A program made the translations under genes and the position numbers. A DNA stretch of 64,000 nt from Rhynchosporium graminicola. Lineage: Eukaryota; Ascomycota; Leotiomycetes; Helotiales; Ploettnerulaceae. The stretch lies in contig FJUW01000065.1 in the NCBI GenBank assembly GCA_900074885.1, positions 1-64,000 on the forward strand, in the 5' to 3' direction. Under the pieces are notes generated by a model, which ran no database searches, was not told the origin of the DNA, and was given only the letters and a program-made list of their open reading frames with translations. Each line of letters begins with the position of its first letter. Position 1 is the stretch's first letter. Positions 13,801 through 26,743 of this stretch are shown here, in pieces.

Positions 13801-16618
13801 TACCTAATACCTAGGATCGATAAGCTCTTAACCTATATATCTAAAGTAGTAATCTTTACTAAACTAGATATCCGGGTAGTATTTAACTGTATCTATATAG
13901 ACCCTGAATTAGAGGAGTATATTACCTTCCGAACTCGCTTCAGATCCTATAAATATAAAGTACTACCTTTTAGGCTCTATAACGGACCTAGTATATACTA
14001 GCGATATATAAATAATATACTACTAGATTACATAGATAATTTCTGTATAGCTTACCTAGATAATATCCTTATATACTCGGAAACGCTCTAAGAACATAAG
14101 GAATATATCAAATTAGTACTATGATACTTAATAGATACCGGACTTTAGGTAGATATTAAGAAGAGCGAATTCCATATTACCCGGACTAAATACCTCGGAT
14201 ATATTATTACTACTAATAGAATCGAACCAGATCCCGAGAAGGTAGTACTATTAGTAGACTAGAAGTACCCCGAAATAGTAATAGCTATGAAATCCTTCCT
14301 AGGATTCTATAGGTTCTACTATTAATTTATTCGGAATTTCGGCCTTATCGCTAAACCTCTCTTAGTGCTTACTTAGCTTATAGTACTATAGAATTTCACT
14401 AACGATTGCAAGAAGTCCTTCGACGATTTATATTAATAGCTACTATCGGTGCAGAAACTATACTATTTCGACCCTGAATTATAGACTAAACTAGAAACTA
14501 ATACTTCCGATAGTATAATAACTAGAGTTATCTCCTAATTATATAAAGATAACTAGTAGTATCTAATTAGATTCTACTCCTACGTTCTTAATAGATATAA
14601 ACTAAACTAGGAGATTTACGATAAGGAGCTATACGCTATTATTAAGTCTTTCCGAAAATAGAGACCGGAACTTATATCTCTACGACGCTATACCGGCGTA
14701 TATATAGACTATCGATCCTTAGAGTACTTTATAACTACTAAGGTCCTAACTAGTAAGTAAGCTAGATAAATAGAATTCCTTTCCGAATTTAACTTTCAAA
14801 TTATATATACGCTTAGTAAAGATAACGCTAAAGCTAATATCTTTAGCTATAAGGAATAAGATCTAAGGATATAAGAATAATAGAAACAGGATAGTAGATC
14901 TCGGGTTTTACTACCTCTAGACTACCTAAACCTTAGGATTAACGCGGAACTAGCTAAGTATTATATCGATTAAATCAGTTATATATACCTAATATCGCTA
15001 GGGACCGATACGCTACCGGAACCCGCACGTAACTCTTTTAATTTGATCGAGAAACTATACTAATTTAATCGAGAATCGTTCTCTAATAAACGGAATATAT
15101 TAGGAGATAGCTATACTATTAACGATAGTTTACTACTTTATAATAGTTGTTTATACGTATAACGCTATACCCTACTATATACTTATTTAATTAGCGAAGT
15201 CTACGATTAAGTTTCCTCTGCTTATCTAAATACTCGTAAGACTGCCGAAATGATTTCTACCTATTACTACTAGAAAGGACTCGTATCGGATATAAAACAG
15301 TATACTCGCAATTGCCGCCCCTATTAGTACTCTTATCTGAAGTAAACGAAACAGTAAGGATTCCTATACCTATTACCGGTGCTTAGCTACCTTATGCAGT
15401 ACCTAGCTATAGATTTTAAGGACTTCTCGCCTGATAACTAAGGATTTAATAGGATATTAGTATTTATTAACCGCCTAAGGAAGGACTCCGTATCGATACT
15501 ATACTATTGTAATATCGATACCCGCGGGATAGTAATATTATTTATTCAATAGATATATCGTTTCGGATATACTCCTAAGTTAATTATATCCGACTAAGGA
15601 GCTTAGTTAGTCTTATCCTTCTAGTAAGAGTTTTACTATATAATTAGAGTTAAGATTAAGCTCTCTACCTCCTTCTACTAGTAAACCGACGGATAAACGG
15701 AGATTATAAATCGGTATATTAACTAACGCCTTAGACTTTTCGTTAATTACTACTAGAGTAACTAGGGCGAACTACTACCGATAATAGACCGCGCTTAAGT
15801 AACCTTGCCTTACGACTCTATTAGTATAGCGCTATATACCCTTAAATATAGTATACTACTACGGAATAGCTAGGACTAGAAGTAACTTACCGGATCGATA
15901 CCGTAAGAGAAGCTTAACTATACTAATACTAAATCCCTAGCTAAACGTGCTAAATCCGCTATCGAGGTTATAAAAGCTAATATACTAGCTACTTAGTATA
16001 AGATAAGCGCCGTAACTGACCCGAAACGGTGTAGTATCGACTAGGAAGTTAGAGATAAGGTATTTCTCTCTATAAGGAACCTTAAGAATTACTAGCTAAG
16101 TAAGAAGCTATCTAGTCTCTAAGTAGGACTATACTAGGTCCTAGCTAAGATCAGATACTTCTATAAGCTAGATTTACCCCCGGGATCTTCTATATACGAT
16201 ATATTCGCTCCCGAATTGCTCTTTAAGGACCCGAACGACCTATTACTAAGCTAGGAGTTACTAAACCTACCCCCGGAAGTTATTACTACTTAAGAAGAGT
16301 AGGAGTTATAAGATATACTCGCTATACGGCTCCTAAGAGGTAATCTGAAGTATTAAGTTAGCTAGCTAGGCCACGACCCGGACCTAACTTAGTATAACGT
16401 TTCTGACCTAATAGGTGCTCCGTATAAGCTTAGAGACTTCTATACTACTAATCTAAGTAAACCTAGACCTCCGTATAGACTAGATCAGTAGATTAAGGCC
16501 TAGGAAGATAGAATAGATAACTATAGTTACTTAGAAGATAATAAGCTATTATAGTTATTAGTATTAGAATTTATTACTAAAGATAATCCCCTGATTATAC
16601 TCTATAATAACGCTATAT

Positions 16619-17544
16619 CTAAAACTCTACTTCTTTAACTACTTCTATTTTACTAGCTTTCTCCCCTAAGTTCTCCGGAGCTTCTAGTAAATCTGGAATA
16701 TCTAGAACCGGAACTACTATATCTAACTCCTTACCTAATTCTATTAACGTAGCCTTAGTAGTAGACCGAGTATAATAGCTAATCCTACGGGCTTTCTTCT
16801 TTAGAGAGGGTCCGGGAGTATCTAGATCCGACGCTATCTCTGAACTAGAAGGCAAATTCCTCTTTCCTTTAGTATCAGATATCGTAGCCTTAAATATAGC
16901 TTTCTTCGTAAATTCCTATATAATACTATTTAATTCCTTCGTCTGCTTTACTGCCGTTTCGGCTATTAACTTAGACTCCGCCGAATCGACTATTAGAAGA
17001 TCTAAATCTTATATCGCGTTAGTATTGTACTAGTATCTAAGGGTTTAAGATCGCAACTTACTGCCTTAATAAACTCTAACTCCTTAAATACTTTCTCTAT
17101 AGAATGCCTTAAAGCCTAAGTCTCTGCTAATTATATAGTAGTAATCTCTAACGTAGTAGTAGGAGTAGTAGATTTCGCGAGATAATAGATCCGATTAATA
17201 GCCTTGCAGGTAGCTACGATACTACCCCGATTTAGCTCCGCGTCCTTAGCTTTACCGCTAGGAAGTAAACCGGATAAAATAGTATACTCTATATTAATAT
17301 AGTTAGGTAACTATAACGCGTTAGTATATATAACTATATTCATATTCAAGTAACTTATATACTTATAACTACTCTTTAACGCCGAATAATACTTATAAAG
17401 CTTAGAGTTAGGCTTATTAAACGAGTATAGGAGTTCTAAAACAGGAGTATTATTATACTTTGTCTCGAGGAAGGCGCGAATATATCGTAGGCAATATATA
17501 TAATACGCCGCCGAAAGAGTACCGGCAAGAACTAGTAAAGGCAC
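16619..17544 (-). pseudogene. Antisense accessory frame inside the family-A gypsy element
   Basis: Between the chromodomain end of pol and the 3' LTR, the minus strand carries a protein-like frame of roughly 300 codons, interrupted by only a few TAA/TAG codons and one shift near 17,000. Two pieces are intact: 17,311-17,544, and 16,619-16,855, which ends at a natural stop. The middle part is Thr/Lys/Glu-rich with a helical character, and the C-terminal part has a basic KKKARR cluster that could be a nuclear signal. I do not recognise the family. It could be a captured host gene or an element-encoded regulator. That it is element-specific is inferred from its position only. Confidence 0.5.
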
Positions 17545-18073
17545 TATAGGAGTCAGCGTTATAGATCCGTAAAACCCCCGTACTATACTTGAGGACTATC
17601 CCTAAAACTAAGATAAGAAACTTACTTATATTAAGGAAGAGTTAATTAGGTCGATTGATATATAAGATTGCAGTAGATTACTATAGTAGTTAGTAACGAT
17701 ACCTACTATAGGAGCTATATCGCAGTCTAGGGAGAGTAAACTTATAAGTTAAAGTAGTTATCGCGGTTAAAAAGGAAAGGCTCTAATATCAATAAACCCT
17801 TTCCTTTATATACCCTACGCCCTACTTAAACTCGACTCCTACTATAAACAGATAAAGTAAATACCGCTTACTACCCGATTTAGAAGCTATAACTAATATA
17901 GTACTATTATAGCGATATAACTAGTCAGAACCTGATAAAGAATTTACTGCTACTAAAGAGCGGCTAGCGCTTATTACGCGAATATCGACGAAAACAGTTA
18001 TAATAAAGACTAATTCCAGTATAAACTATAACCTTCCGAGCTTGGGGTTAAGCTCTTCTTAGGGGAGGGGTAA

Positions 18074-18418
18074 TATGACGATAGCTCACCTGAATATCAT
18101 ATGAGAAGAAGGATAGATAACAGGGCCTAAGTTTATAGGTATCCCGGCAGAACTAGTATAGCTTACCTGAATATCACATGAGAAGAAGGATAGATAATAG
18201 GGCCTAAGTTCATAGGTATCCCGGCAGAACTAGTATCCGACCCGGTATAGTATCGGACTAGTACCGGCAAATATATATAAGATACATAAAACTCTATCTC
18301 TCTTCTTCTTCCTTCCTTATCTTTTTATTTCCTTCGTAGTAGACTATATGAGATCGCTCTTGGCCTCCCTACTCGTTTATTCTTACTTGTATACCGCCTT
18401 GAGTCTTGTGTCGTTACA
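18074..18418 (+). repeat. 3' LTR of the full-length family-A gypsy element, with internal tandem duplication
   Basis: It is 345 bases long, 77 longer than the 5' LTR. The excess is a tandem copy: 18,084-18,160 is repeated at 18,161-18,237. It ends GTCGTTACA followed by GTATA. Confidence 0.9.
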
Positions 18419-19166
18419 GTATACTAGTAGTAGTCGTTAGCTGACTCGTTGAATAGTCGGTAATATAGTAAGTACTTAGTTCTTTCCAGAGTTATTATAC
18501 GCTTATATAACTAGTCTAGACTTCTCGTAGGCTTTCTATATACTCTTAAATTTAGTCTAGTCGATAAATTTAGCATTAAAAACTCTAGCTCCGGCTAGTA
18601 ATTCGTCTTTATAGACTAATTCAAAGATCCCTATAGCGATTAGACTATTAATCTCCTTATATCTTAACGCAGCGTATTAAGGTTCTACTACTAGGAAACT
18701 AATAAATAATTTATCTATATAATTCAAGAAAACTTTAACGTTATTATCTCTGAATCGAATTAGCTTTCGTCGATCTCGATAAGGTTACTTCTTTAGTACT
18801 AGTATAGGTCGATTTGACTTAGTAGTACTAAGTGATAGTAAGAGTATAATTTCAGGTAAAATACCCTCTAGTTTATCAGAATCGATTTCTTCTTCGTACT
18901 ATAGTTTAATTAATATAGAGCGAAAGGTTATTAGTTTACTATCGATTTCTACTACGTAGTTCTCTCTGTCTATAGAAATAAGTAGCTAAGGTCTATCCCA
19001 GAAGCCTTTCTCTCTCTAAACTAGTACTAGAGAGTTCAATAGAAGGTCTCTTACTACTATAGAACTAGGTCTATTCCGAGTATTCAGGGCGTTATTAACT
19101 TACTAATAACTCTGTAGCTTGCGAATCTCTTCTATAGTCTTATGAAGTGCAGCAGCTCGTTAGGAG

Positions 19167-19370
19167 TATGACGGCGCATAGTATACGTGGCAGATACGGG
19201 CTAGTATCGGTGCCTTAGGCATACCCTCCTTATATATATAGAGGTGCAGACTCCTTCAGAGCTCTGTATCTTTCTGTTTACTTCGTACCAGACCATATAA
19301 GGATCGTTCTTAACCTCCCTACTTGTTTTATTCCTGCTCGTATACTGTCTAGAGCCCTTGTGTCGTTACA
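19167..19370 (+). mobile_element. Solo family-B LTR, TSD AGGAG
   Basis: It is 204 bases long, from TATGACGGCGC to GTCGTTACA, with AGGAG on both sides (19,162-19,166 and 19,371-19,375). It matches both LTRs of the gag-only element at 24,759-26,945. It interrupts the integrase part of the copia element, whose frame resumes at 19,371. It kept more CA/TG dinucleotides than the LTRs of the full elements. Confidence 0.92.
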
Positions 19371-19804
19371 AGGAGACTAATAGTAAAGGGGCGTCTATCT
19401 CTACTATTCTGGGGTATACTCTAAATACTAGTAAAACAGGTATAATTCCACTAGGTCCAGAAATACAGTTAATTACGTAGAATACTATCTATAGTGCTAT
19501 ATCTTAACTAAAGTGCGGCAACTCCTTCCGAATTATCGTATAAGCTCTCTTCAGAGGGCTATAGTATCTCTCTATCTTACTAATAGAGTAGTAAGCCTCT
19601 ACAAGTATAACTTTAACTATAGAACCCTCTATCTTAGCATTCTATACGAATTCCTTTAACTTAAATTACGTACCTGCGTCTATAATAATAAAATCAGGTA
19701 GTCTAAGGTAAGTATCTATCTATACCTGCTTAAATCGGTTCTATACGTGCTCTGCAGATATATTAGTAAGAAAACCTCTATTCTGGAAGGTAGTACCTTA
19801 ATCG

Positions 19805-20419
19805 TGTTGGATTTGTAACCAGTACCTTGGTCAGTTTTGCCTGCATTAGCATACATACCCTGTACCTTGTCAGTACATGGTCTTAGTACCTGGTTCAGTA
19901 CCTTGCCCATGTACCTTGTTGTACCTGGCACCTACACCCTGTACCTTGTCAACAGCCTGTACCCTGCATACTCTATTAGAGTTACTATGAAGGTTCTCGA
20001 TAGAGTTCTACTACTCTCTAGTATGCATATCGTACTTCTAGAGGTTTCTACTGACGTACTACTGACGTAGTATGATTCTACGGTATACGTGTCTTCTTCT
20101 ATGGAGTTCTGTATTACGTAGTATAGAATATTCTAGAGAGCTCACATAGCTATATAAGTAGCTAGAATCTCTCCTGTAGTTAGCTCTCTTCAAGTAAGCA
20201 AAAAGCAATTCGTATTAATCACGTATTATTCTGACCTTTTAGCTGATTTCCACCTTTAATTTTTACAGTATAGAATATTCTAGAGAGCTCACATAGCTAT
20301 ATAAGTAGCTAGAATCTCTCCTGTAGTTAGCTCTCTTTAAGCAAACAAAGCAAGTTAAATTGATCACCTATTATTCTGTTATTCTGACCTTCGGCCGATT
20401 TCCACCCTCAATTTTCACA
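19805..20419 (+). mobile_element. Solo copia-type LTR with GTAC-rich array, TSD AATCG
   Basis: It is 615 bases long, starts TGTTGGATTTG, ends TTTTCACA and is flanked by AATCG on both sides (19,800-19,804 and 20,420-20,424). The first 170 bases contain nine GTACCTTG/GTACCTGG-type octamers. The last 300 bases are an imperfect tandem duplication (20,121-20,267 and 20,268-20,419), each unit ending in a TTTTTACA or TTTTCACA motif. Base composition is close to unmutated, unlike the surrounding copia sequence, so it is young or escaped RIP. A partial inverted copy lies at 1-181. Confidence 0.9.
20121..20419 (+). repeat. Tandem duplication of the 3' end of the solo LTR
   Basis: Unit 1 (20,121-20,267) and unit 2 (20,268-20,419) share GTATAGAATATTCTAGAGAG and the sequence after it, differing by scattered substitutions and small indels. 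Confidence 0.85.
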
Positions 20420-23400
20420 AATCGACTATATATAAGACTTATCGACCGTCTAGTTATATGATATCGATCACGACTTCGTAATTGAAGTATATATTATTAG
20501 TATCGTAGAGCTTGAATTTGAATCTGCTTAGTAATCTTCCGTATAGCTAGTAGTACTTATAGAGCTTAGTAAGCTCCTTTAGTACCCCTGAGTTATACTC
20601 GTAACCGGCCTATTATAGTAAATCTTCTAGCTTTCTTACTAAGGGGTATCCGAATGAGTAGTGAAGTCGACGTAAATCCGTCTCCGTAAGTACTCTTATA
20701 TTCGACTGGAAACACTCCGTAATATATATCTTAAGTAACTCCTTCCAGAGTAAGAAGAGGTAGCCGAATCTCTGTACAACTAGTATATCTCCCTATAGTA
20801 TAACGAGTACATTACGAAGATTATCTAATATAACTCTAAGCTTATCTATATTATCTAAACAGAGTAGAAACGGGGTATCTGTAGCTATAACCTCAAATTA
20901 GATCTTTCTAATTAGAGAAGGTATAATTATTATACTAATAGAAATAGCTTTACTAATACCGAATTTAACGTTTATTCCACGGGAAGGCAAGAGTTCAGCC
21001 TTATATAGAGCCTTATAAGCTTCGTATTAGCCTTTACCTACTATAGATACTTTTACTACTCTAGTATCGATCATAATTCTATGGAAAACTAACGAATTAT
21101 ATCGGGAGCTACTTATTATCGTCTCTGCGGTCCGGTCCTCTTCCGTAGCTTCTTCGGCAGTATCTATTAGGTGCTTAAAAGCCGTATTTACTAGGGTTTC
21201 TATTATTAGCTATGCGGCCTCTACTAAGATAAGTCCTATAGAAGTCATAAATAGAGCTTCCGGCTTTTCGTCATCGGAATCGTAGTCTATATCGCTCCCG
21301 GCTTTATATAAGATAAAGGCAATAGCTATATACTTATCTTCTATACTTTCGTACTCTGCGACATATTATTTATATACTTTCTTAAAGACTCTTCCAAAGT
21401 TACTTTTAAACTTAGAAGAGTTCTTCGCCTTAAACTTCTCCTTAGCTTTCTCTCTTTCTTCTACTATATAGTCGAAAGATATATAATCCGTAGTATTATA
21501 TACCTAGTACTTCTTAGTATTACCTTCCTTATCTAGCGTATTTATCTTCTTCTCTCTTTATATTCTAAATCGCCCTTTACTATCTCCTTTCTCCTTCTCT
21601 CCGTATACTTATCCTTTATCGGAATCGCTTCGGAATTTTCGATTAGTATAGAAGGTAGTACTAGTTATAAGGTATACGTGTTCGTAGTTAATAATAGAGG
21701 TTCTGATAGAAGTAATTATCTTTTCAGTAGAAGTTATAAGTTAAGCTAAAGCAATTTAGTAGGCTTCCGAGCTTTAGTAAGTAGTAATAATCTTATTTAT
21801 AACGAACTTCTTATAGCGTAATTCAAAGGGTATACTATAATATAGCTCTCTAATCTGCGTAGAGAGTATATTAAAGCACTCTGAAGTTATCTTTCTAGGG
21901 TTCTTTTCCTTAATCGATTCAAGAGTAAGAAGATTCTATATATTTAGAGAAGATCTGCTAAACTCCTCGCTCTTAAACTAATCTATTATATTCTTTAGTA
22001 TAATATCGAATCTGATAATCAGAGAGGTTCCAGAGATACTATTCAGACTATAATAGTAGTATTAGAGAGTAGCGCCTTTTAGTATTAATAGAAACGCCTT
22101 ATTATACTCCTCCGGTAGAATCTTAGCTCTTAAGTAGGTATCGTAGAATATTCTGATCTTACTACTAAAGCTATCTCCGTCTCCCTTGAATTTCATCTCT
22201 TCTGGAAATATACAGGAGAAGCTAGCGATCTCCTTTCTATATGACTTCTCCTTCTCCTTCTATATCGTATTATAATACTCTCCCTCTCCTCCTCTAGCTC
22301 CTTAGTAGCTTTCTCCTCTTTAGTAGCCTTCTCCTCCTTAGTAGCTTTCTCCTCCTCTAGCTCCTCCTCCTCTACTCCCTGTATTCTTCAGTATACGCTT
22401 TCTATAGTATCGCTACTCTTCTCTATTCTAGTCAGAGGAGGTCTCTTTATATTACTATACTCCTTCGGTAGAATCTCGGTTATATTATAGAGGTTCGTAG
22501 TGTTCTTTATTAAAATCGAATTCGCTGATAAGAGGTAAACTAAATATAGTATAATATCTTTATCGTAGTCTATAGAACTCCTTCTTTAATCTCTTATACT
22601 CTAATTCGTCTTATTAAGTAGCTATATCGTTTATTATCTCCTTCTCTCTCTTATCTCGCTATTACTATGCAGATATCTGCTTCTCTAGTATAAGTAGGTT
22701 TAATACTATATACTATAGCTATTTAGAGAGTATCTTCTCTCCTATTATACTCTCTAGCTCCTTTAAGGTCTAAATACTACGTATAGTATTCCACAGAGTA
22801 TATAGAAGCTTATATAGCTCCTGCGCAGGTTTATCGCCTTCTTCGATAAATACGCCTTTAGTACGTAGGGTGAATATAAGGTTATTATTTAACGATTTCT
22901 TAATAGATTTAAAAGAGTCTACTATCTAACTTTCGTAGATCTCCTTAAATAAGGAGTATAGGGGTCTATCTATATAGTCGGAGCTCTTAATTTATCTGAT
23001 AAGACCTTCTCCCTATTTCCGTATAGTCTCCGGGTCTAATAGGTCCTTACCGGAGTTCGCAGGTATATCGAAAGCACTAACCTCGGGGGTATTATTATCT
23101 CTTACTATATTAAAGGTCTAATTCGTATAAGTGTTTTAGTGCTATTCCGAGGTTATTTAGAATATTAGTTATAGAGTTATTCTTAAGTGTTATATAGAAA
23201 GCGCTAGCGTAGCGCGTTCAAGTTTTTGACTTCGAGTTTTCGGCGTAAATAGAAGTCTTAAAAGCGCGTTATTTGAAGTCGAGTTGCGGTGGTAATCGAA
23301 GTACGTAGAAGGTAAGTACGTAGAAGGTAATAGTAGTATAATATACTAGAATTCGAATCCTTTAATCGTATCGCAAGTAGAATCCAGGTAAATTATCTTA

Positions 23401-23572
23401 GCAATTCAAGTTAAATAGCAAAGAGGAGACCGTGTCTTCTCTAGTACTTAAGCTGTTACCGTAGTAGATATCTCTACTCTTCAAGGTTACTAGCGCGCTC
23501 TTTTCAGTAGTCGAAATTCTTAGAATTTGACTACTTTCAAAGAGTAAAATGATCTATACGTTTATTGATCAA

Positions 23573-23765
23573 GATTAGTATCACTCTGTCGTAGTACGTA
23601 TAATCAAGTAGTCTGCGTGAGCTAAAGTATAGTAGTAATAGTAGTAGTATTATCTGTTGTATCGTGGCTGGCTTTCCTAGTTAGTCGAGACTCCGTAAGG
23701 GAGATATATCTGGCCGGCTAAACCCCGGTGCAGATACTCGACTAACACGTGACTATGGACCAACA
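23573..23765 (-). repeat. 5' LTR of the copia element
   Basis: It is the partner of 8,883-9,075 and has the same length. It ends GGACCAACA followed by AGTTG. Its first bases have drifted (GATTAGTATCAC instead of TGTTGGTATCAC). Confidence 0.88.
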
Positions 23766-24758
23766 AGTTGTTTATAGAGTACTTCTTAGTTACTTATAAT
23801 TCCTCTATAGACTACTAATATAAAAGCGAATATTTTCCAAATATAGTTCCTTTAAGATAATTTTATAATTATATAAGTAATATAATAGAAGAATATTAGA
23901 ATCCTACTTAGAAAAAGCTTCCTTAAGAGTATAGTATAGTTCCGATAGCTTTTTAGCTATAAGTCGTTTAGTATTAGGTACCTTAGGGGAGTTATTATCT
24001 AGATGATCTTATAAGAAATAATCTATCTTATAAATACTAATAAAGAATAACTTAGTACTTTCGTATTTTATATTAAAGTAAAAAGCTATAATATTAATTT
24101 AGTAAATCAGAACTAATTTCTAGATCCTTAGAGATTAAGAGAAGTACTCGTAGTAGAGTTTCAGCGCAAGTACTTTACTTAATGATTTCGGAGCGGAAAA
24201 GGGTGAGGATTCCTTAGTAGTAGGCGGGAATAGATTAGATAGTAAGAATAATACGTTAATATATTATATTATTACTCTTTAGCGTAATTAGTATTAGTTT
24301 AGCTAGTTTATAGCAGAATCCCGAGCGTTAGTATCGATTTAGTAAGATTAGTTAATATTAAGTTTACGAGGTAGTAAGGTTATAATAATCTTCTTATCGC
24401 ATTAGAGAGTAGTTAAGTAGCGTTCTAGCTATAATAGCTTATAGTAGAATATATCAAGTTTAACTTAAAAGCGTTATATCTATTTAATACTAATAATTAT
24501 ATCTTATTAGCTTAAATCGAGAAGAATAAAAAAGCAGTTATAAATACGCTTACTATTAATAGAAAAGTATAAATATATAAAATAAGTAATATAAGTTCTA
24601 ATAAACTACCAGAAACTATATATTAGAATAGGATAGAGCAGTAGCTCGATTTTAGTACTAAGGGCCTCTAATAGTCGTCTGATAAGGGTACGATTAATAA
24701 ATAGATAACTGTTCGCTCTAGTATCGATTAAGCTATTTATAAAAACTCTTAGTCTATT

Positions 24759-24960
24759 TGTAACGACACAAGACTCAAGGCGGTATATAAGCAAGAATAA
24801 ACAAGTAGAGAGGCTAAGAGCGATCTTATATAGTCTGGTACGAAGGAAACAGAAAGATATAGAGCTCTAAAGGAGTCTGCACCTTCTATATATATAAGGA
24901 GGGTATGCCTAAGGCACCGATACTAGCCCGTATCTGCTACGTATACTATGCGCCGTCATA
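24759..24960 (-). repeat. 3' LTR of the gag-only element
   Basis: It is 202 bases long. In plus orientation it runs TGTAACGACACA to CGCCGTCATA. Confidence 0.9.
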
Positions 24961-26743
24961 TTACCCCCTTCTAAGATAAAGGCTCGCCCTCGAGCCTTTA
25001 AGGTAATAAGAAACGAAAGAAAAGAGAGTTAAATCCAGTCGAATTCCAAATAAAATCCAAGTGATTATTAATCTAAAGCGTAAGACGTAAATCACTCCTT
25101 CTTTGTCTTTAATATCGGATAATCGCCCTTATAGTGACCGTGCTTCTTATAGTAGTAATACTATACTTCCTCGATAGGTATTAAGGGCTCAGAAGACGTA
25201 CTAACTATCGGTAGAGCTAGAGTAGCTCGAGGTATTAAAGGTAGTCGAGAGATTTCCAAATCGAGTGCCGTAAGAGAAGAGACTATAGCTAAATAATCAG
25301 TCTTCTAAGAGTACTTAATTAGAGCGGCAGCTATACGTAGCTATATAGTAAGCTTCGGCTAGAGGTAAAAGTACTACTCTAATTCAGCTATACCTCCGAG
25401 AATTGCCGAGCTTTGGAACTTTGCACGGAATTGCAAAAAAGACTCCTTTTTTATTAAAAGCTTATGAAATTCGGTCTGATACTATTCCGTTTCGAGTCCG
25501 GAAAGGTAGTAAGAAGCGAGTACTGAAATTATCTCTTTAGTAGAGGAGAAAGGCGTAATTTCCGAGAGATACTATAGTTCTAAGTAACCTCTTATAAGGC
25601 TAGAGGTAGAGCTCTAGACTAGCGCTTTATAAGCACGCGTAGTCGGATATCGGTCTGAATCAACTTCTAGTCGGTCTTAAATAGAAGCACGCTATTAGCT
25701 AAAAGATAAGTTGATCCCTATATTAAGATTATCGATACTTTCAGTTAGTTGCGACTTACTAGAGGTCCGTAAATTATTAATTAAAGAGCGTTTAAGGGTA
25801 AGTTCTATTAGTAATTATAATACTGAGTTTACTAAAGGTTTAAGGTTTATCGATTATACCTAAGTACGTAAAAACTCGGCAAATATCTGTTCGATGCGAC
25901 TAATACTAATAGAAAGCTCCCGAGTAGTCGATTCTATCTGTAATTAATAGTTTTTAATTAATTGAAGTAATTCTATAGTAGGTACGGAATCGGAGGGGCT
26001 ACGAGAGTATTCCGGTGAAGCTGTAGGAGCTAGCTAAGCTTTCTTAGGAGGCATAGTATTAGGTAAGTAAGGCTAAGCGAAAGTGATAGAATACTTGAAA
26101 GTTATAGAAGAAGCGAAAGTCGAAATCGAATTCTAAAGAAGCTAAAAGATTAAGGAGAGTTAGATATCTTCGTTAAGTAGATATAGAAAGTATTAAATTA
26201 AAGGTTCTAGTAGAGGGAGGTCGATTCTGCTAAGGGGGATAAATTATACCGGGGTATAGGGATTACGAGTCGAATTCCGATAATTTCCGCTAGGGTAATA
26301 AGCTACTTTATCCTAGCTTAAAAGTAAGGTTTTTCGCTATTAGAGCTACTTTCGGAAGGTTAAAGTTAAGTAAGAGGATAATAAATATTAGGGCCTATAG
26401 GGAAGTTTCCACTTAAAATTCGTCTGCTGTTTTACTTCGTACGTACGAAGGAACGAGTTTCGAAGTATCCGAGAGTGACTTCGTAATAATACTAGTGCTT
26501 CTGAGGCTGAATTACGTTCAAATTCCTAGCTATCCGAGAGATCTCTAGAATCTTAGCTCTTTTGAAAACCTAACTATCGAATTCGTAATTAATAGTACTA
26601 ACTGTTTCTATATAATTCCGAAAATCTAAGGTAAGTAGAGATAACTCAGCGAAGAGCTCCTTAGTAGTCGTACGTGCGAATCGAGTTTTCTAGGTAAGAT
26701 ATTATTTAATATTATCCCCGGTAGTCTTAATCTTTCTGTTTAA

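Larger units (their letters stand above)
10566..18418 (+). mobile_element. Full-length family-A Ty3/gypsy chromodomain element, TSD GTATA
   Basis: GTATA flanks both ends (10,561-10,565 and 18,419-18,423). Plus-strand gag-pol is readable with RIP stops: a CCHC knuckle at about 12,407-12,455 with three of its four ligands turned into Tyr, an intact DTGA protease motif near 12,708, RT with KLDIRVVFN at about 13,860 and YLDN at about 14,053-14,064, RNase H about 14,430-14,880, integrase about 15,400-15,640 with the SDQGA motif mutated to SD-stop-GA, and a chromodomain-like segment about 16,300-16,420. An antisense frame follows between pol and the 3' LTR. A polypurine tract lies at 18,061-18,070. 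It sits inside the copia element's reverse-transcriptase region, so it is younger than that element. Confidence 0.92.
8883..23765 (-). mobile_element. Ty1/copia element with nested insertions, TSD AGTTG
   Basis: Direct repeats of 193 bases bound it, with matching TGTTGGT and ACCAACA ends, and AGTTG flanks both sides (8,878-8,882 and 23,766-23,770). Without the three internal insertions it would be about 6.2 kb. On the minus strand, copia domains read from right to left: gag about 21,000-23,500; integrase 18,900-19,800 with ERYYSPLKRAYTIIRKELP; reverse transcriptase 9,800-10,560 and 18,424-18,700; and RNase H about 9,230-9,700 with TDSKSLYDC and DNPADTITK. Stops at former Gln codons show RIP decay. 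I did not find a clear polypurine tract beside the left LTR. Confidence 0.9.

Noticed and set aside
19716..20070. Short frames within the solo LTR
   Set aside because: They translate the GTAC octamer array of an LTR and do not behave like a gene.
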